From assembly GCA_916048095.2 (NCBI GenBank), contig OU696591.1:2752001-2816000 (forward strand): a stretch of DNA of 64,000 nucleotides, in the 5' to 3' direction. Numbering within the stretch: position 1 is the stretch's first letter; the number at the start of each line of letters is the position of its first letter. The DNA is from Sacculina carcini (lineage: Eukaryota; Arthropoda; Thecostraca; Sacculinidae). Below are positions 23,595 through 36,317 of the stretch, in pieces. The notes beneath the pieces were generated by a model. The model ran no database searches and was not told the origin of the DNA. It saw only the letters and a program-made list of their open reading frames with translations. The position numbers and the translations under genes were made by a program.

Positions 23595-24536
23595 ATTCAT
23601 CCAATTTATTTCGATTATTTGTGTGTAGAGTTTAGTGTTGAGTGAAGAAAGTTATTACCTGGCTGGGATTCGAACCGAGGTCCTCGGGGTTCGAGCAGAG
23701 TCTTACGCGGTCCGGCCATTGTAGATGTTCAAGAGAGATGGTTTATATGTGGTATATATAGTGCGCAAGCACGAGTGTTATTTTCTTTATTTTCTTTATT
23801 TTCTTTATTTTCTTTATTTTCTTTATTTTCTTTATTTTCTTTATTTTCTTTATTTTCTTTATTTTCTTTATTTTCTTTATTTTCTTTATTTTCTTTATTT
23901 TCTTTATTTTCTTTATTTTCTTTATTTTCTTTATTTTCTTTATTTTCTTTGTTTTCTTTATTTTCTTTATTTTCTTTATTTTCTTTATTTTCTTTATTTT
24001 CTTTATTTTCTTTATTTTCTTTATTTTCTTTATTTTCTTTATTTTCTTTATTTTCTTTATTTTCTTTATTTTCTTGATTTTCTTGATTTTCTTGATTTTC
24101 TTGATTTTCTTGATTTTCTTGATTTTCTTGATTTTCTTGATTTTCTTGATTTTCTTGATTTTCTTGATTTTCTTGATTTTCTTGATTTTCTTTATTTTCT
24201 TTATTTTCTTTATTTTCTTTATTTTCTTTATTTTCTTTATTTTCTTTATTTTCTTTATTTTCTTTATTTTCTTTATTTTCTTTATTTTCTTTATTTTCTT
24301 TATTTTCTTTATTTTCTTTATTTTCTTTATTTTCTTTATTTTCTTTATTTTCTTTATTTTCTTTATTTTCTTTATTTTCTTTATTTTCTTTATTTTCTTT
24401 ATTTTCTTTATTTTCTTTATTTTCTTTATTTTCTTTATTTTCTTTATTTTCTTTATTTTCTTTATTTTCTTTATTTTCTTTATTTTCTTTATTTTCTTTA
24501 TTTTCTTTATTTTCTTTATTTTCTTTATTTTATTTA
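23595..24536 (-). repeat. Satellite unit 35 (B end, 84 x 9-mer, TG/GA type)
   Basis: Module 23595-23778; tract 23779-24536 with one TG near 23950, 13 GA from about 24074 and a final At. Confidence 0.95.
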
Positions 24537-25043
24537 ATTCATCCAATTTATTTCGATTATTTGTGTGTAGAGTTTAGTGTTGAGTGAAGAAAGTTATTAC
24601 CTGGCTGGGATTCGAACCGAGGTCCTCGGGGTTCGAGCAGAGTCTTACGCGGTCCGGCCATTGTAGATGTTCAAGAGAGATGGTTTATATGTGGTATATA
24701 TAGTGCGCAAGCACGAGTGTACAATTAATTTTCTTTATTTTCTTTATTTTCTTTATTTTCTTTATTTTCTTTATTTTCTTTATTTTCTTTATTTTCTTTA
24801 TTTTCTTTATTTTCTTTATTTTCTTTATTTTCTTTATTTTCTTTATTTTCTTTATTTTCTTTATTTTCTTTATTTTCTTTATTTTCTTTATTTTCTTTAT
24901 TTTCTTTATTTTCTTTATTTTCTTTATTTTCTTTATTTTCTTTATTTTCTTTATTTTATTTATTTTCTTTATTTTCTTTATTTTCTTTATTTTATTTATT
25001 TTCTTTATTTTCTTTATTTTCTTTATTTTCTTTATTTTCTTTA
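24537..25043 (-). repeat. Satellite unit 36 (A end, 35 x 9-mer)
   Basis: Module 24537-24728; tract 24729-25043 with two At. Confidence 0.95.
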
Positions 25044-26102
25044 ATTCATCCAATTTATTTCGATTATTTGTGTGTAGAGTTTAGTGTTGAGTGAAGAAAG
25101 TTATTACCTGGCTGGGATTCGAACCGAGGTCCTCGGGGTTCGAGCAGAGTCTTACGCGGTCCGGCCATTGTAGATGTTCAAGAGAGATGGTTTATATGTG
25201 GTATATATAGTGCGCAAGCACGAGTGTTATTTTCTTTATTTTCTTTATTTTCTTTATTTTCTTTATTTTCTTTATTTTCTTTATTTTCTTTATTTTCTTT
25301 ATTTTCTTTATTTTCTTTATTTTCTTTATTTTCTTTATTTTCTTTATTTTCTTTATTTTCTTTATTTTCTTTATTTTCTTTATTTTCTTTATTTTCTTTG
25401 TTTTCTTTATTTTCTTTATTTTCTTTATTTTCTTTATTTTCTTTATTTTCTTTATTTTCTTTATTTTCTTTATTTTCTTTATTTTCTTTATTTTCTTTAT
25501 TTTCTTTATTTTCTTGATTTTCTTGATTTTCTTGATTTTCTTGATTTTCTTGATTTTCTTGATTTTCTTGATTTTCTTTATTTTCTTTATTTTCTTTATT
25601 TTCTTTATTTTCTTTATTTTCTTTATTTTCTTTATTTTCTTTATTTTCTTTATTTTCTTCATTTTCTTCATTTTCTTCATTTTCTTCATTTTCTTCATTT
25701 TCTTCATTTTCTTCATTTTCTTCATTTTCTTTATTTTCTTTATTTTCTTTATTTTCTTTATTTTCTTTATTTTCTTTATTTTCTTTATTTTCTTTATTTT
25801 CTTTATTTTCTTTATTTTCTTTATTTTCTTTATTTTCTTTATTTTCTTTATTTTCTTTATTTTCTTTATTTTCTTTATTTTCTTTATTTTCTTTATTTTC
25901 TTTATTTTCTTTATTTTCTTTATTTTCTTTATTTTCTTTATTTTCTTTATTTTCTTTATTTTCTTTATTTTCTTTATTTTCTTTATTTTCTTTATTTTCT
26001 TTATTTTCTTTATTTTCTTTATTTTCTTTATTTTCTTTATTTTCTTTATTTTCTTTATTTTCTTTATTTTCTTTATTTTCTTTATTTTCTTTATTTTATT
26101 TA
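25044..26102 (-). repeat. Satellite unit 37 (B end, 97 x 9-mer, TG/GA/CA type)
   Basis: Module 25044-25227; tract 25228-26102 with one TG near 25400, 7 GA, 8 CA and a final At. Same length as unit 30. Confidence 0.95.
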
Positions 26103-26600
26103 ATTCATCCAATTTATTTCGATTATTTGTGTGTAGAGTTTAGTGTTGAGTGAAGAAAGTTATTACCTGGCTGGGATTCGAACCGAGGTCCTCGGGGTTC
26201 GAGCAGAGTCTTACGCGGTCCGGCCATTGTAGATGTTCAAGAGAGATGGTTTATATGTGGTATATATAGTGCGCAAGCACGAGTGTACAATTAATTTTCT
26301 TTATTTTCTTTATTTTCTTTATTTTCTTTATTTTCTTTATTTTCTTTATTTTCTTTATTTTCTTTATTTTCTTTATTTTCTTTATTTTCTTTATTTTCTT
26401 TATTTTCTTTATTTTCTTTATTTTCTTTATTTTCTTTATTTTCTTTATTTTCTTTATTTTCTTTATTTTCTTTATTTTCTTTATTTTCTTTATTTTCTTT
26501 ATTTTATTTATTTTCTTTATTTTCTTTATTTTCTTTATTTTCTTTATTTTCTTTATTTTCTTTATTTTCTTTATTTTCTTTATTTTCTTTATTTTCTTTA
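26103..26600 (-). repeat. Satellite unit 38 (A end, 34 x 9-mer)
   Basis: Module 26103-26294; tract 26295-26600 with one At. Starts the trimer of units 38-40. Confidence 0.95.
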
Positions 26601-27074
26601 ATTCATCCAATTTATTTCGATTATTTGTGTGTAGAGTTTAGTGTTGAGTGAAGAAAGTTATTACCTGGCTGGGATTCGAACCGAGGTCCTCGGGGTTCGA
26701 GCAGAGTCTTACGCGGTCCGGCCATTGTAGATGTTCAAGAGAGATGGTTTATATGTGGTATATATAGTGCGCAAGCACGAGTGTTATTTTCTTTATTTTC
26801 TTTATTTTCTTTATTTTCTTTATTTTCTTTATTTTCTTTATTTTCTTTATTTTCTTTATTTTCTTTATTTTCTTTATTTTCTTTATTTTTTTTATTTTCT
26901 TTATTTTCTTTATTTTCTTTATTTTCTTTATTTTCTTTATTTTCTTTATTTTCTTTATTTTCTTTATTTTCTTTATTTTCTTTATTTTCTTTATTTTCTT
27001 TATTTTCTTTATTTTCTTTATTTTCTTTATTTTCTTTATTTTCTTTATTTTCTTTATTTTCTTTATTTTCTTTA
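26601..27074 (-). repeat. Satellite unit 39 (B end, 32 x 9-mer, T8 type)
   Basis: Module 26601-26784; tract 26785-27074 with one T8. Confidence 0.95.
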
Positions 27075-28169
27075 ATTCATCCAATTTATTTCGATTATTT
27101 GTGTGTAGAGTTTAGTGTTGAGTGAAGAAAGTTATTACCTGGCTGGGATTCGAACCGAGGTCCTCGGGGTTCGAGCAGAGTCTTACGCGGTCCGGCCATT
27201 GTAGATGTTCAAGAGAGATGGTTTATATGTGGTATATATAGTGCGCAAGCACGAGTGTTATTTTCTTTATTTTCTTTATTTTCTTTATTTTCTTTATTTT
27301 CTTTATTTTCTTTATTTTCTTTATTTTCTTTATTTTCTTTATTTTCTTTATTTTCTTTATTTTCTTTATTTTCTTTATTTTCTTTATTTTCTTTATTTTC
27401 TTTGTTTTCTTTATTTTCTTTATTTTCTTTATTTTCTTTATTTTCTTTATTTTCTTTATTTTCTTTATTTTCTTTATTTTCTTTATTTTCTTTATTTTCT
27501 TTATTTTCTTTATTTTCTTTATTTTCTTTATTTTCTTTATTTTCTTGATTTTCTTGATTTTCTTGATTTTCTTGATTTTCTTGATTTTCTTGATTTTCTT
27601 GATTTTCTTGATTTTCTTGATTTTCTTGATTTTCTTGATTTTCTTGATTTTCTTGATTTTCTTGATTTTCTTTATTTTCTTTATTTTCTTTATTTTCTTT
27701 ATTTTCTTTATTTTCTTTATTTTCTTTATTTTCTTTATTTTCTTGATTTTCTTGATTTTCTTGATTTTCTTGATTTTCTTGATTTTCTTGATTTTCTTTA
27801 TTTTCTTTATTTTCTTTATTTTCTTTATTTTCTTTATTTTCTTTATTTTCTTTATTTTCTTTATTTTCTTTATTTTCTTTATTTTCTTTATTTTCTTTAT
27901 TTTCTTTATTTTCTTTATTTTCTTTATTTTCTTTATTTTCTTTATTTTCTTTATTTTCTTTATTTTCTTTATTTTCTTTATTTTCTTTATTTTCTTTATT
28001 TTCTTTATTTTCTTTATTTTCTTTATTTTCTTTATTTTCTTTATTTTCTTTATTTTCTTTATTTTCTTTATTTTCTTTATTTTATTTATTTTCTTTATTT
28101 TCTTTATTTTCTTTATTTTATTTATTTTCTTTATTTTCTTTATTTTCTTTATTTTCTTTATTTTCTTTA
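27075..28169 (-). repeat. Satellite unit 40 (B end, 101 x 9-mer, TG/GA type)
   Basis: Module 27075-27258; tract 27259-28169 with one TG near 27404, GA blocks of 14 and 6, and two At. Confidence 0.95.
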
Positions 28170-28706
28170 ATTCATCCAATTTATTTCGATTATTTGTGTG
28201 TAGAGTTTAGTGTTGAGTGAAGAAAGTTATTACCTGGCTGGGATTCGAACCGAGGTCCTCGGGGTTCGAGCAGAGTCTTACGCGGTCCGGCCATTGTAGA
28301 TGTTCAAGAGAGATGGTTTATATGTGGTATATATAGTGCGCAAGCACGAGTGTTATTTTCTTTATTTTCTTTATTTTCTTTATTTTCTTTATTTTCTTTA
28401 TTTTCTTTATTTTCTTTATTTTCTTTATTTTCTTTATTTTCTTTATTTTCTTTATTTTCTTTATTTTCTTTATTTTCTTTATTTTCTTTATTTTCTTTAT
28501 TTTCTTTATTTTCTTTATTTTCTTTATTTTCTTTATTTTCTTTATTTTCTTTATTTTCTTTATTTTCTTTATTTTCTTTATTTTCTTTATTTTCTTTATT
28601 TTCTTTATTTTCTTTATTTTCTTTATTTTCTTTATTTTCTTTATTTTCTTTATTTTCTTTATTTTCTTTATTTTCTTTATTTTCTTTATTTTCTTTATTT
28701 TCTTTA
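28170..28706 (-). repeat. Satellite unit 41 (B end, 39 x 9-mer)
   Basis: Module 28170-28353; tract 28354-28706 uniform, as in unit 13. Confidence 0.95.
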
Positions 28707-29243
28707 ATTCATCCAATTTATTTCGATTATTTGTGTGTAGAGTTTAGTGTTGAGTGAAGAAAGTTATTACCTGGCTGGGATTCGAACCGAGGTCCTCGGG
28801 GTTCGAGCAGAGTCTTACGCGGTCCGGCCATTGTAGATGTTCAAGAGAGATGGTTTATATGTGGTATATATAGTGCGCAAGCACGAGTGTTATTTTCTTT
28901 ATTTTCTTTATTTTCTTTATTTTCTTTATTTTCTTTATTTTCTTTATTTTCTTTATTTTCTTTATTTTCTTTATTTTCTTTATTTTCTTTATTTTCTTTA
29001 TTTTCTTTATTTTCTTTATTTTCTTTATTTTCTTCATTTTCTTCATTTTCTTCATTTTCTTCATTTTCTTCATTTTCTTCATTTTCTTTATTTTCTTTAT
29101 TTTCTTTATTTTCTTTGTTTTCTTTATTTTCTTTATTTTCTTTATTTTCTTGATTTTCTTGATTTTCTTTATTTTCTTTATTTTCTTTATTTTCTTTATT
29201 TTCTTTATTTTCTTTATTTTCTTTATTTTCTTTATTTTCTTTA
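28707..29243 (-). repeat. Satellite unit 42 (B end, 39 x 9-mer, CA/TG/GA order)
   Basis: Module 28707-28890; tract 28891-29243 with 6 CA, then one TG, then 2 GA. The CA block precedes TG, the reverse of units 25, 30 and 37. Confidence 0.95.
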
Positions 29244-30239
29244 ATTCATCCAATTTATTTCGATTATTTGTGTGTAGAGTTTAGTGTTGAGTGAAGAAAG
29301 TTATTACCTGGCTGGGATTCGAACCGAGGTCCTCGGGGTTCGAGCAGAGTCTTACGCGGTCCGGCCATTGTAGATGTTCAAGAGAGATGGTTTATATGTG
29401 GTATATATAGTGCGCAAGCACGAGTGTTATTTTCTTTATTTTCTTTATTTTCTTTATTTTCTTTATTTTCTTTATTTTCTTTATTTTCTTTATTTTCTTT
29501 ATTTTCTTTATTTTCTTTATTTTCTTTATTTTCTTTATTTTCTTTATTTTCTTTATTTTCTTTATTTTCTTTATTTTCTTCATTTTCTTCATTTTCTTCA
29601 TTTTCTTCATTTTCTTCATTTTCTTTATTTTCTTTATTTTCTTTATTTTCTTTATTTTCTTTGTTTTCTTTATTTTCTTTATTTTCTTTATTTTCTTGAT
29701 TTTCTTGATTTTCTTTATTTTCTTTATTTTCTTTATTTTCTTTATTTTCTTTATTTTCTTTATTTTCTTTATTTTCTTTATTTTCTTTATTTTCTTTATT
29801 TTCTTTATTTTCTTTATTTTCTTTATTTTCTTTATTTTCTTTATTTTCTTTATTTTCTTTATTTTCTTTATTTTCTTTATTTTCTTTATTTTCTTTATTT
29901 TCTTTATTTTCTTTATTTTCTTTATTTTCTTTATTTTCTTTATTTTCTTTATTTTCTTTATTTTCTTTATTTTCTTTATTTTCTTTATTTTCTTTATTTT
30001 CTTTATTTTCTTTATTTGCTTTATTTTCTTTATTTTCTTTATTTTCTTTATTTTCTTTATTTTCTTTATTTTCTTTATTTTCTTTATTTTCTTTATTTTC
30101 TTTATTTTCTTTATTTTCTTAATTTTCTTAATTTTCTTAATTTTCCTAATTTTCTTTATTTTCTTTATTTTCTTTATTTTCTTTATTTTCTTTATTTTCT
30201 TTATTTTCTTTATTTTCTTTATTTTCTTTATTTTATTTA
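29244..30239 (-). repeat. Satellite unit 43 (B end, 90 x 9-mer, CA/TG/GA/AA)
   Basis: Module 29244-29427; tract 29428-30239 with 5 CA, one TG, 2 GA, one TTTGCTTTA near 30015, 4 AA near 30117-30150 (one altered) and a final At. Confidence 0.95.
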
Positions 30240-30764
30240 ATTCATCCAATTTATTTCGATTATTTGTGTGTAGAGTTTAGTGTTGAGTGAAGAAAGTTAT
30301 TACCTGGCTGGGATTCGAACCGAGGTCCTCGGGGTTCGAGCAGAGTCTTACGCGGTCCGGCCATTGTAGATGTTCAAGAGAGATGGTTTATATGTGGTAT
30401 ATATAGTGCGCAAGCACGAGTGTACAATTAATTTTCTTTATTTTCTTTATTTTCTTTATTTTCTTTATTTTCTTTATTTTCTTTATTTTCTTTATTTTCT
30501 TTATTTTCTTTATTTTCTTTATTTTCTTTATTTTCTTTATTTTCTTTATTTTCTTTATTTTCTATATTTTCTTTATTTTCTTTATTTTCTTTATTTTCTT
30601 TATTTTCTTTATTTTCTTTATTTTCTTTATTTTCTTTATTTTATTTATTTTCTTTATTTTCTTTATTTTCTTTATTTTCTTTATTTTCTTTATTTTCTTT
30701 ATTTTATTTATTTTCTTTATTTTCTTTATTTTCTTTATTTTCTTTATTTTCTTTATTTTCTTTA
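30240..30764 (-). repeat. Satellite unit 44 (A end, 37 x 9-mer)
   Basis: Module 30240-30431; tract 30432-30764 with one TTTTCTATA near 30562 and two At. Begins a run of ten consecutive A-end units (44-53). Confidence 0.95.
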
Positions 30765-31271
30765 ATTCATCCAATTTATTTCGATTATTTGTGTGTAGAG
30801 TTTAGTGTTGAGTGAAGAAAGTTATTACCTGGCTGGGATTCGAACCGAGGTCCTCGGGGTTCGAGCAGAGTCTTACGCGGTCCGGCCATTGTAGATGTTC
30901 AAGAGAGATGGTTTATATGTGGTATATATAGTGCGCAAGCACGAGTGTACAATTAATTTTCTTTATTTTCTTTATTTTCTTTATTTTCTTTATTTTCTTT
31001 ATTTTCTTTATTTTCTTTATTTTCTTTATTTTCTTTATTTTCTTTATTTTCTTTATTTTCTTTATTTTCTTTATTTTCTTTATTTTCTTTATTTTCTTTA
31101 TTTTCTTTATTTTCTTTATTTTCTTTATTTTCTTTATTTTCTTTATTTTCTTTATTTTCTTTATTTTCTTTATTTTCTTTATTTTATTTATTTTCTTTAT
31201 TTTCTTTATTTTCTTTATTTTCTTTATTTTCTTTATTTTCTTTATTTTCTTTATTTTCTTTATTTTCTTTA
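30765..31271 (-). repeat. Satellite unit 45 (A end, 35 x 9-mer)
   Basis: Module 30765-30956; tract 30957-31271 with one At. Confidence 0.95.
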
Positions 31272-32129
31272 ATTCATCCAATTTATTTCGATTATTTGTG
31301 TGTAGAGTTTAGTGTTGAGTGAAGAAAGTTATTACCTGGCTGGGATTCGAACCGAGGTCCTCGGGATTCGAGCAGAGTCTTACGCGGTCCGGCCATTGTA
31401 GATGTTCAAGAGAGATGGTTTATATGTGGTATATATAGTGCGCAAGCACGAGTGTACAATTAATTTTCTTTGTTTTCCTTATATTCTTTATTTTCTTTAT
31501 TTTCTTTGTTTTCTTTATTTTCTTTATTTTCTTTATTTTCTTTATTTTCTTTATTTTCTTTATTTTCTTTATTTTCTTTATTTTCTTTATTTTCTTTATT
31601 TTCTTTATTTTCTTTATTTTTTTTTTTTTTTTTTTTTTTTTTATTTTCTTTATTTTCTTTATTTTCTTTATTTTCTTTATTTTCTTTATTTTCTTTATTT
31701 TCTTTATTTTCTTTATTTTCTTTATTTTCTTTATTTTCTTTATTTTCTTTATTTTCTTTATTTTCTTTATTTTCTTTATTTTCTTTATTTTCTTTATTTT
31801 CTTTATTTTCTTTATTTTCTTTATTTTCTTTATTTTCTTTATTTTCTTTATTTTATTTATTTTCTTTATTTTCTTTATTTTCTTTATTTTCTTTATTTTC
31901 TTTATTTTCTTTATTTTCTTTATTTTCTTTATTTTCTTTATTTGCTTTATTTTCTTTATTTTCTTTATTTTCTTTATTTTCTTTATTTTCTTTATTTTCT
32001 TTATTTTCTTTATTTTCTTTATTTTCTTTATTTTCTTTATTTTCTTTATTTTCTTTATTTTCTTTATTTTCTTTATTTTCTTTATTTTCTTTATTTTCTT
32101 TATTTTCTTTATTTTCTTTATTTTCTTTA
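31272..32129 (-). repeat. Satellite unit 46 (A end, 74 x 9-mer, with T26 run)
   Basis: Module 31272-31463 carries CGGGATTCGAG in place of CGGGGTTCGAG. Tract 31464-32129 starts with an irregular group of 9-mers (TTTTCTTTG, TTTTCCTTA, TATTCTTTA), then a second TG, a run of 26 T at 31617-31642, one At and one TTTGCTTTA. Confidence 0.95.
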
Positions 32130-32636
32130 ATTCATCCAATTTATTTCGATTATTTGTGTGTAGAGTTTAGTGTTGAGTGAAGAAAGTTATTACCTGGCTG
32201 GGATTCGAACCGAGGTCCTCGGGGTTCGAGCAGAGTCTTACGCGGTCCGGCCATTGTAGATGTTCAAGAGAGATGGTTTATATGTGGTATATATAGTGCG
32301 CAAGCACGAGTGTACAATTAATTTTCTATATTTTCTTTATTTTCTTTATTTTCTTTATTTTCTTTATTTTCTTTATTTTCTTTATTTTCTTTATTTTCTT
32401 TATTTTCTTTATTTTCTTTATTTTCTTTATTTTCTTTATTTTCTTTATTTTCTTTATTTTCTTTATTTTCTTTATTTTCTTTATTTTCTTTATTTTCTTT
32501 ATTTTCTTTATTTTCTTTATTTTCTTTATTTTCTTTATTTTCTTTATTTTCTTTATTTTATTTATTTTCTTTATTTTCTTTATTTTCTTTATTTTATTTA
32601 TTTTCTTTATTTTCTTTATTTTCTTTATTTTATTTA
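32130..32636 (-). repeat. Satellite unit 47 (A end, 35 x 9-mer)
   Basis: Module 32130-32321; tract 32322-32636 opens with TTTTCTATA and has three At, one of them last. Confidence 0.95.
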
Positions 32637-33152
32637 ATTCATCCAATTTATTTCGATTATTTGTGTGTAGAGTTTAGTGTTGAGTGAAGAAAGTTATTAC
32701 CTGGCTGGGATTCGAACCGAGGTCCTCGGGATTCGAGCAGAGTCTTACGCGGTCCGGCCATTGTAGATGTTCAAGAGAGATGGTTTATATGTGGTATATA
32801 TAGTGCGCAAGCACGAGTGTACAATTAATTTTCTTTATTTCCTTTATTTTCTTTATTTTCTTTATTTTCTTTGTTTTCTTTATTTTCTTTATTTTCTTTA
32901 TTTTCTTTATTTTCTTTATTTTCTTTATTTTCTTTATTTTCTTTATTTTCTTTATTTTCTTTATTTTCTTTATTTTCTTTATTTTCTTTATTTTCTTTAT
33001 TTTCTTTATTTTCTTTATTTTCTTTATTTTCTTTATTTTCTTTATTTTCTTTATTTTCTTTATTTTCTTTATTTTCTTTATTTTCTTTATTTTCTTTATT
33101 TTCTTTATTTTCTTTATTTTCTTTATTTTCTTTATTTTCTTTATTTTCTTTA
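32637..33152 (-). repeat. Satellite unit 48 (A end, 36 x 9-mer)
   Basis: Module 32637-32828 with the CGGGATTCGAG marker; tract 32829-33152 with one TTTCCTTTA and one TG. Confidence 0.95.
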
Positions 33153-34109
33153 ATTCATCCAATTTATTTCGATTATTTGTGTGTAGAGTTTAGTGTTGAG
33201 TGAAGAAAGTTATTACCTGGCTGGGATTCGAACCGAGGTCCTCGGGGTTCGAGCAGAGTCTTACGCGGTCCGGCCATTGTAGATGTTCAAGAGAGATGGT
33301 TTATATGTGGTATATATAGTGCGCAAGCACGAGTGTACAATTAATTTTCTTTATTTTATTTATTTTCTTTATTTTCTTTATTTTCTTTATTTTCTTTATT
33401 TTCTTTATTTTCTTTATTTTCTTTATTTTCTTTATTTTCTTTATTTTCTTTATTTTCTTTATTTTCTTTATTTTCTTTATTTTCTTTATTTTCTTTATTT
33501 TCTTTATTTTCTTTATTTTCTTTATTTTCTTTATTTTCTTTATTTTCTTTATTTTCTTTATTTTCTTTATTTTCTTTATTTTCTTTATTTTCTTTATTTT
33601 CTTTATTTTCTTTATTTTCTTTATTTTCTTTATTTTCTTTATTTTCTTTATTTTATTTATTTTATTTATTTTCTTTATTTTCTTTATTTTCTTTATTTTC
33701 TTTATTTTCTTTATTTTCTTTATTTTCTTTATTTTCTTTATTTTCTTTATTTTCTTTATTTTCTTTATTTTCTTTATTTTCTTTATTTTCTTTATTTTCT
33801 TTATTTTCTTTATTTTCTTTATTTTCTTTATTTTATTTATTTTATTTATTTTATTTATTTTATTTATTTTCTTTATTTTCTTTATTTTCTTTATTTTCTT
33901 TATTTTCTTTATTTTCTTTATTTTCTTTATTTTCTTTATTTTCTTGATTTTCTTGATTTTCTTTATTTTCTTTATTTTCTTTATTTTCTTTATTTTCTTT
34001 ATTTTCTTTATTTTCTTTATTTTCTTTATTTTCTTTATTTTCTTTATTTTCTTTATTTTCTTTATTTTCTTTATTTTCTTTATTTTCTTTATTTTCTTTA
34101 TTTTATTTA
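33153..34109 (-). repeat. Satellite unit 49 (A end, 85 x 9-mer)
   Basis: Module 33153-33344; tract 33345-34109 with At groups of 1, 2 and 4, then 2 GA and a final At. Confidence 0.95.
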
Positions 34110-34589
34110 ATTCATCCAATTTATTTCGATTATTTGTGTGTAGAGTTTAGTGTTGAGTGAAGAAAGTTATTACCTGGCTGGGATTCGAACCGAGGTCCTC
34201 GGGGTTCGAGCAGAGTCTTACGCGGTCCGGCCATTGTAGATGTTCAAGAGAGATGGTTTATATGTGGTATATATAGTGCGCAAGCACGAGTGTACAATTA
34301 ATTTTCTTTATTTTCTTTATTTTCTTTATTTTCTTTATTTTCTTTATTTTCTTTATTTTCTTTATTTTCTTTATTTTCTTTATTTTCTTTATTTTCTTTA
34401 TTTTCTTTATTTTCTTTATTTTCTTTATTTTCTTTATTTTCTTTATTTTCTTTATTTTCTTTATTTTCTTTATTTTCTTTATTTTCTTTATTTTCTTTAT
34501 TTTCTTTATTTTATTTATTTTCTTTATTTTCTTTATTTTCTTTATTTTATTTATTTTCTTTATTTTCTTTATTTTCTTTATTTTATTTA
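34110..34589 (-). repeat. Satellite unit 50 (A end, 32 x 9-mer)
   Basis: Module 34110-34301; tract 34302-34589 with three At, one of them last. Confidence 0.95.
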
Positions 34590-35249
34590 ATTCATCCAAT
34601 TTATTTCGATTATTTGTGTGTAGAGTTTAGTGTTGAGTGAAGAAAGTTATTACCTGGCTGGGATTCGAACCGAGGTCCTCGGGATTCGAGCAGAGTCTTA
34701 CGCGGTCCGGCCATTGTAGATGTTCAAGAGAGATGGTTTATATGTGGTATATATAGTGCGCAAGCACGAGTGTACAATTAATTTTCTTTGTTTTCCTTAT
34801 ATTCTTTATTTTCTTTATTTTCTTTGTTTTCTTTATTTTCTTTATTTTCTTTATTTTCTTTATTTTCTTTATTTTCTTTATTTTCTTTATTTTCTTTATT
34901 TTCTTTATTTTCTTTATTTTCTTTATTTTCTTTATTTTCTTTATTTTCTTTATTTTCTTTATTTTCTTTATTTTCTTTATTTTCTTTATTTTCTTTATTT
35001 TCTTTATTTTCTTTATTTTCTTTATTTTCTTTATTTTCTTTATTTTCTTTATTTTCTTTATTTTCTTTATTTTCTTTATTTTCTTTATTTTCTTTATTTT
35101 CTTTATTTTCTTTATTTTCTTTATTTTCTTTATTTTCTTTATTTTCTTTATTTTCTTTATTTTCTTTATTTTCTTTATTTTCTTTATTTTCTTTATTTTC
35201 TTTATTTTCTTTATTTTCTTTATTTTCTTTATTTTCTTTATTTTATTTA
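34590..35249 (-). repeat. Satellite unit 51 (A end, 52 x 9-mer)
   Basis: Module 34590-34781 with CGGGATTCGAG; tract 34782-35249 opens with the same irregular 9-mers as unit 46 but lacks the T26 run. It ends in At. Confidence 0.95.
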
Positions 35250-35738
35250 ATTCATCCAATTTATTTCGATTATTTGTGTGTAGAGTTTAGTGTTGAGTGA
35301 AGAAAGTTATTACCTGGCTGGGATTCGAACCGAGGTCCTCGGGGTTCGAGCAGAGTCTTACGCGGTCCGGCCATTGTAGATGTTCAAGAGAGATGGTTTA
35401 TATGTGGTATATATAGTGCGCAAGCACGAGTGTACAATTAATTTTCTTTATTTTCTTTATTTTCTTTATTTTCTTTATTTTCTTTATTTTCTTTATTTTC
35501 TTTATTTTCTTTATTTTCTTTATTTTCTTTATTTTCTTTATTTTCTTTATTTTCTTTATTTTCTTTGTTTTCTTTATTTTCTTTATTTTCTTTATTTTCT
35601 TTATTTTCTTTATTTTCTTTATTTTCTTTATTTTCTTTATTTTCTTTATTTTCTTTATTTTATTTATTTTCTTTATTTTCTTTATTTTCTTTATTTTATT
35701 TATTTTCTTTATTTTCTTTATTTTCTTTATTTTATTTA
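35250..35738 (-). repeat. Satellite unit 52 (A end, 33 x 9-mer)
   Basis: Module 35250-35441; tract 35442-35738 with one TG near 35568 and three At. Confidence 0.95.
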
Positions 35739-36317
35739 ATTCATCCAATTTATTTCGATTATTTGTGTGTAGAGTTTAGTGTTGAGTGAAGAAAGTTATT
35801 ACCTGGCTGGGATTCGAACCGAGGTCCTCGGGGTTCGAGCAGAGTCTTACGCGGTCCGGCCATTGTAGATGTTCAAGAGAGATGGTTTATATGTGGTATA
35901 TATAGTGCGCAAGCACGAGTGTACAATTAATTTTCTTTATTTTCTTTATTTTCTTTATTTTCTTTATTTTCTTTATTTTCTTTATTTTCTTTATTTTCTT
36001 TATTTTCTTTATTTTCTTTATTTTCTTTATTTTCTTTATTTTCTTTATTTTCTTTATTTTCTTTATTTTCTTTATTTTCTTTATTTTCTTTATTTTCTTT
36101 ATTTTCTTTATTTTCTTTATTTTCTTTATTTTCTTTATTTTCTTTATTTTCTTTATTTTCTTTATTTTCTTTATTTTCTTTATTTTCTTTATTTTCTTTA
36201 TTTTCTTTATTTTATTTATTTTCTTTATTTTCTTTATTTTCTTTATTTTCTTTATTTTCTTTATTTTATTTATTTTCTTTATTTTCTTTATTTTCTTTAT
36301 TTTCTTTATTTTCTTTA
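35739..36317 (-). repeat. Satellite unit 53 (A end, 43 x 9-mer)
   Basis: Module 35739-35930; tract 35931-36317 with two At. Confidence 0.95.
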
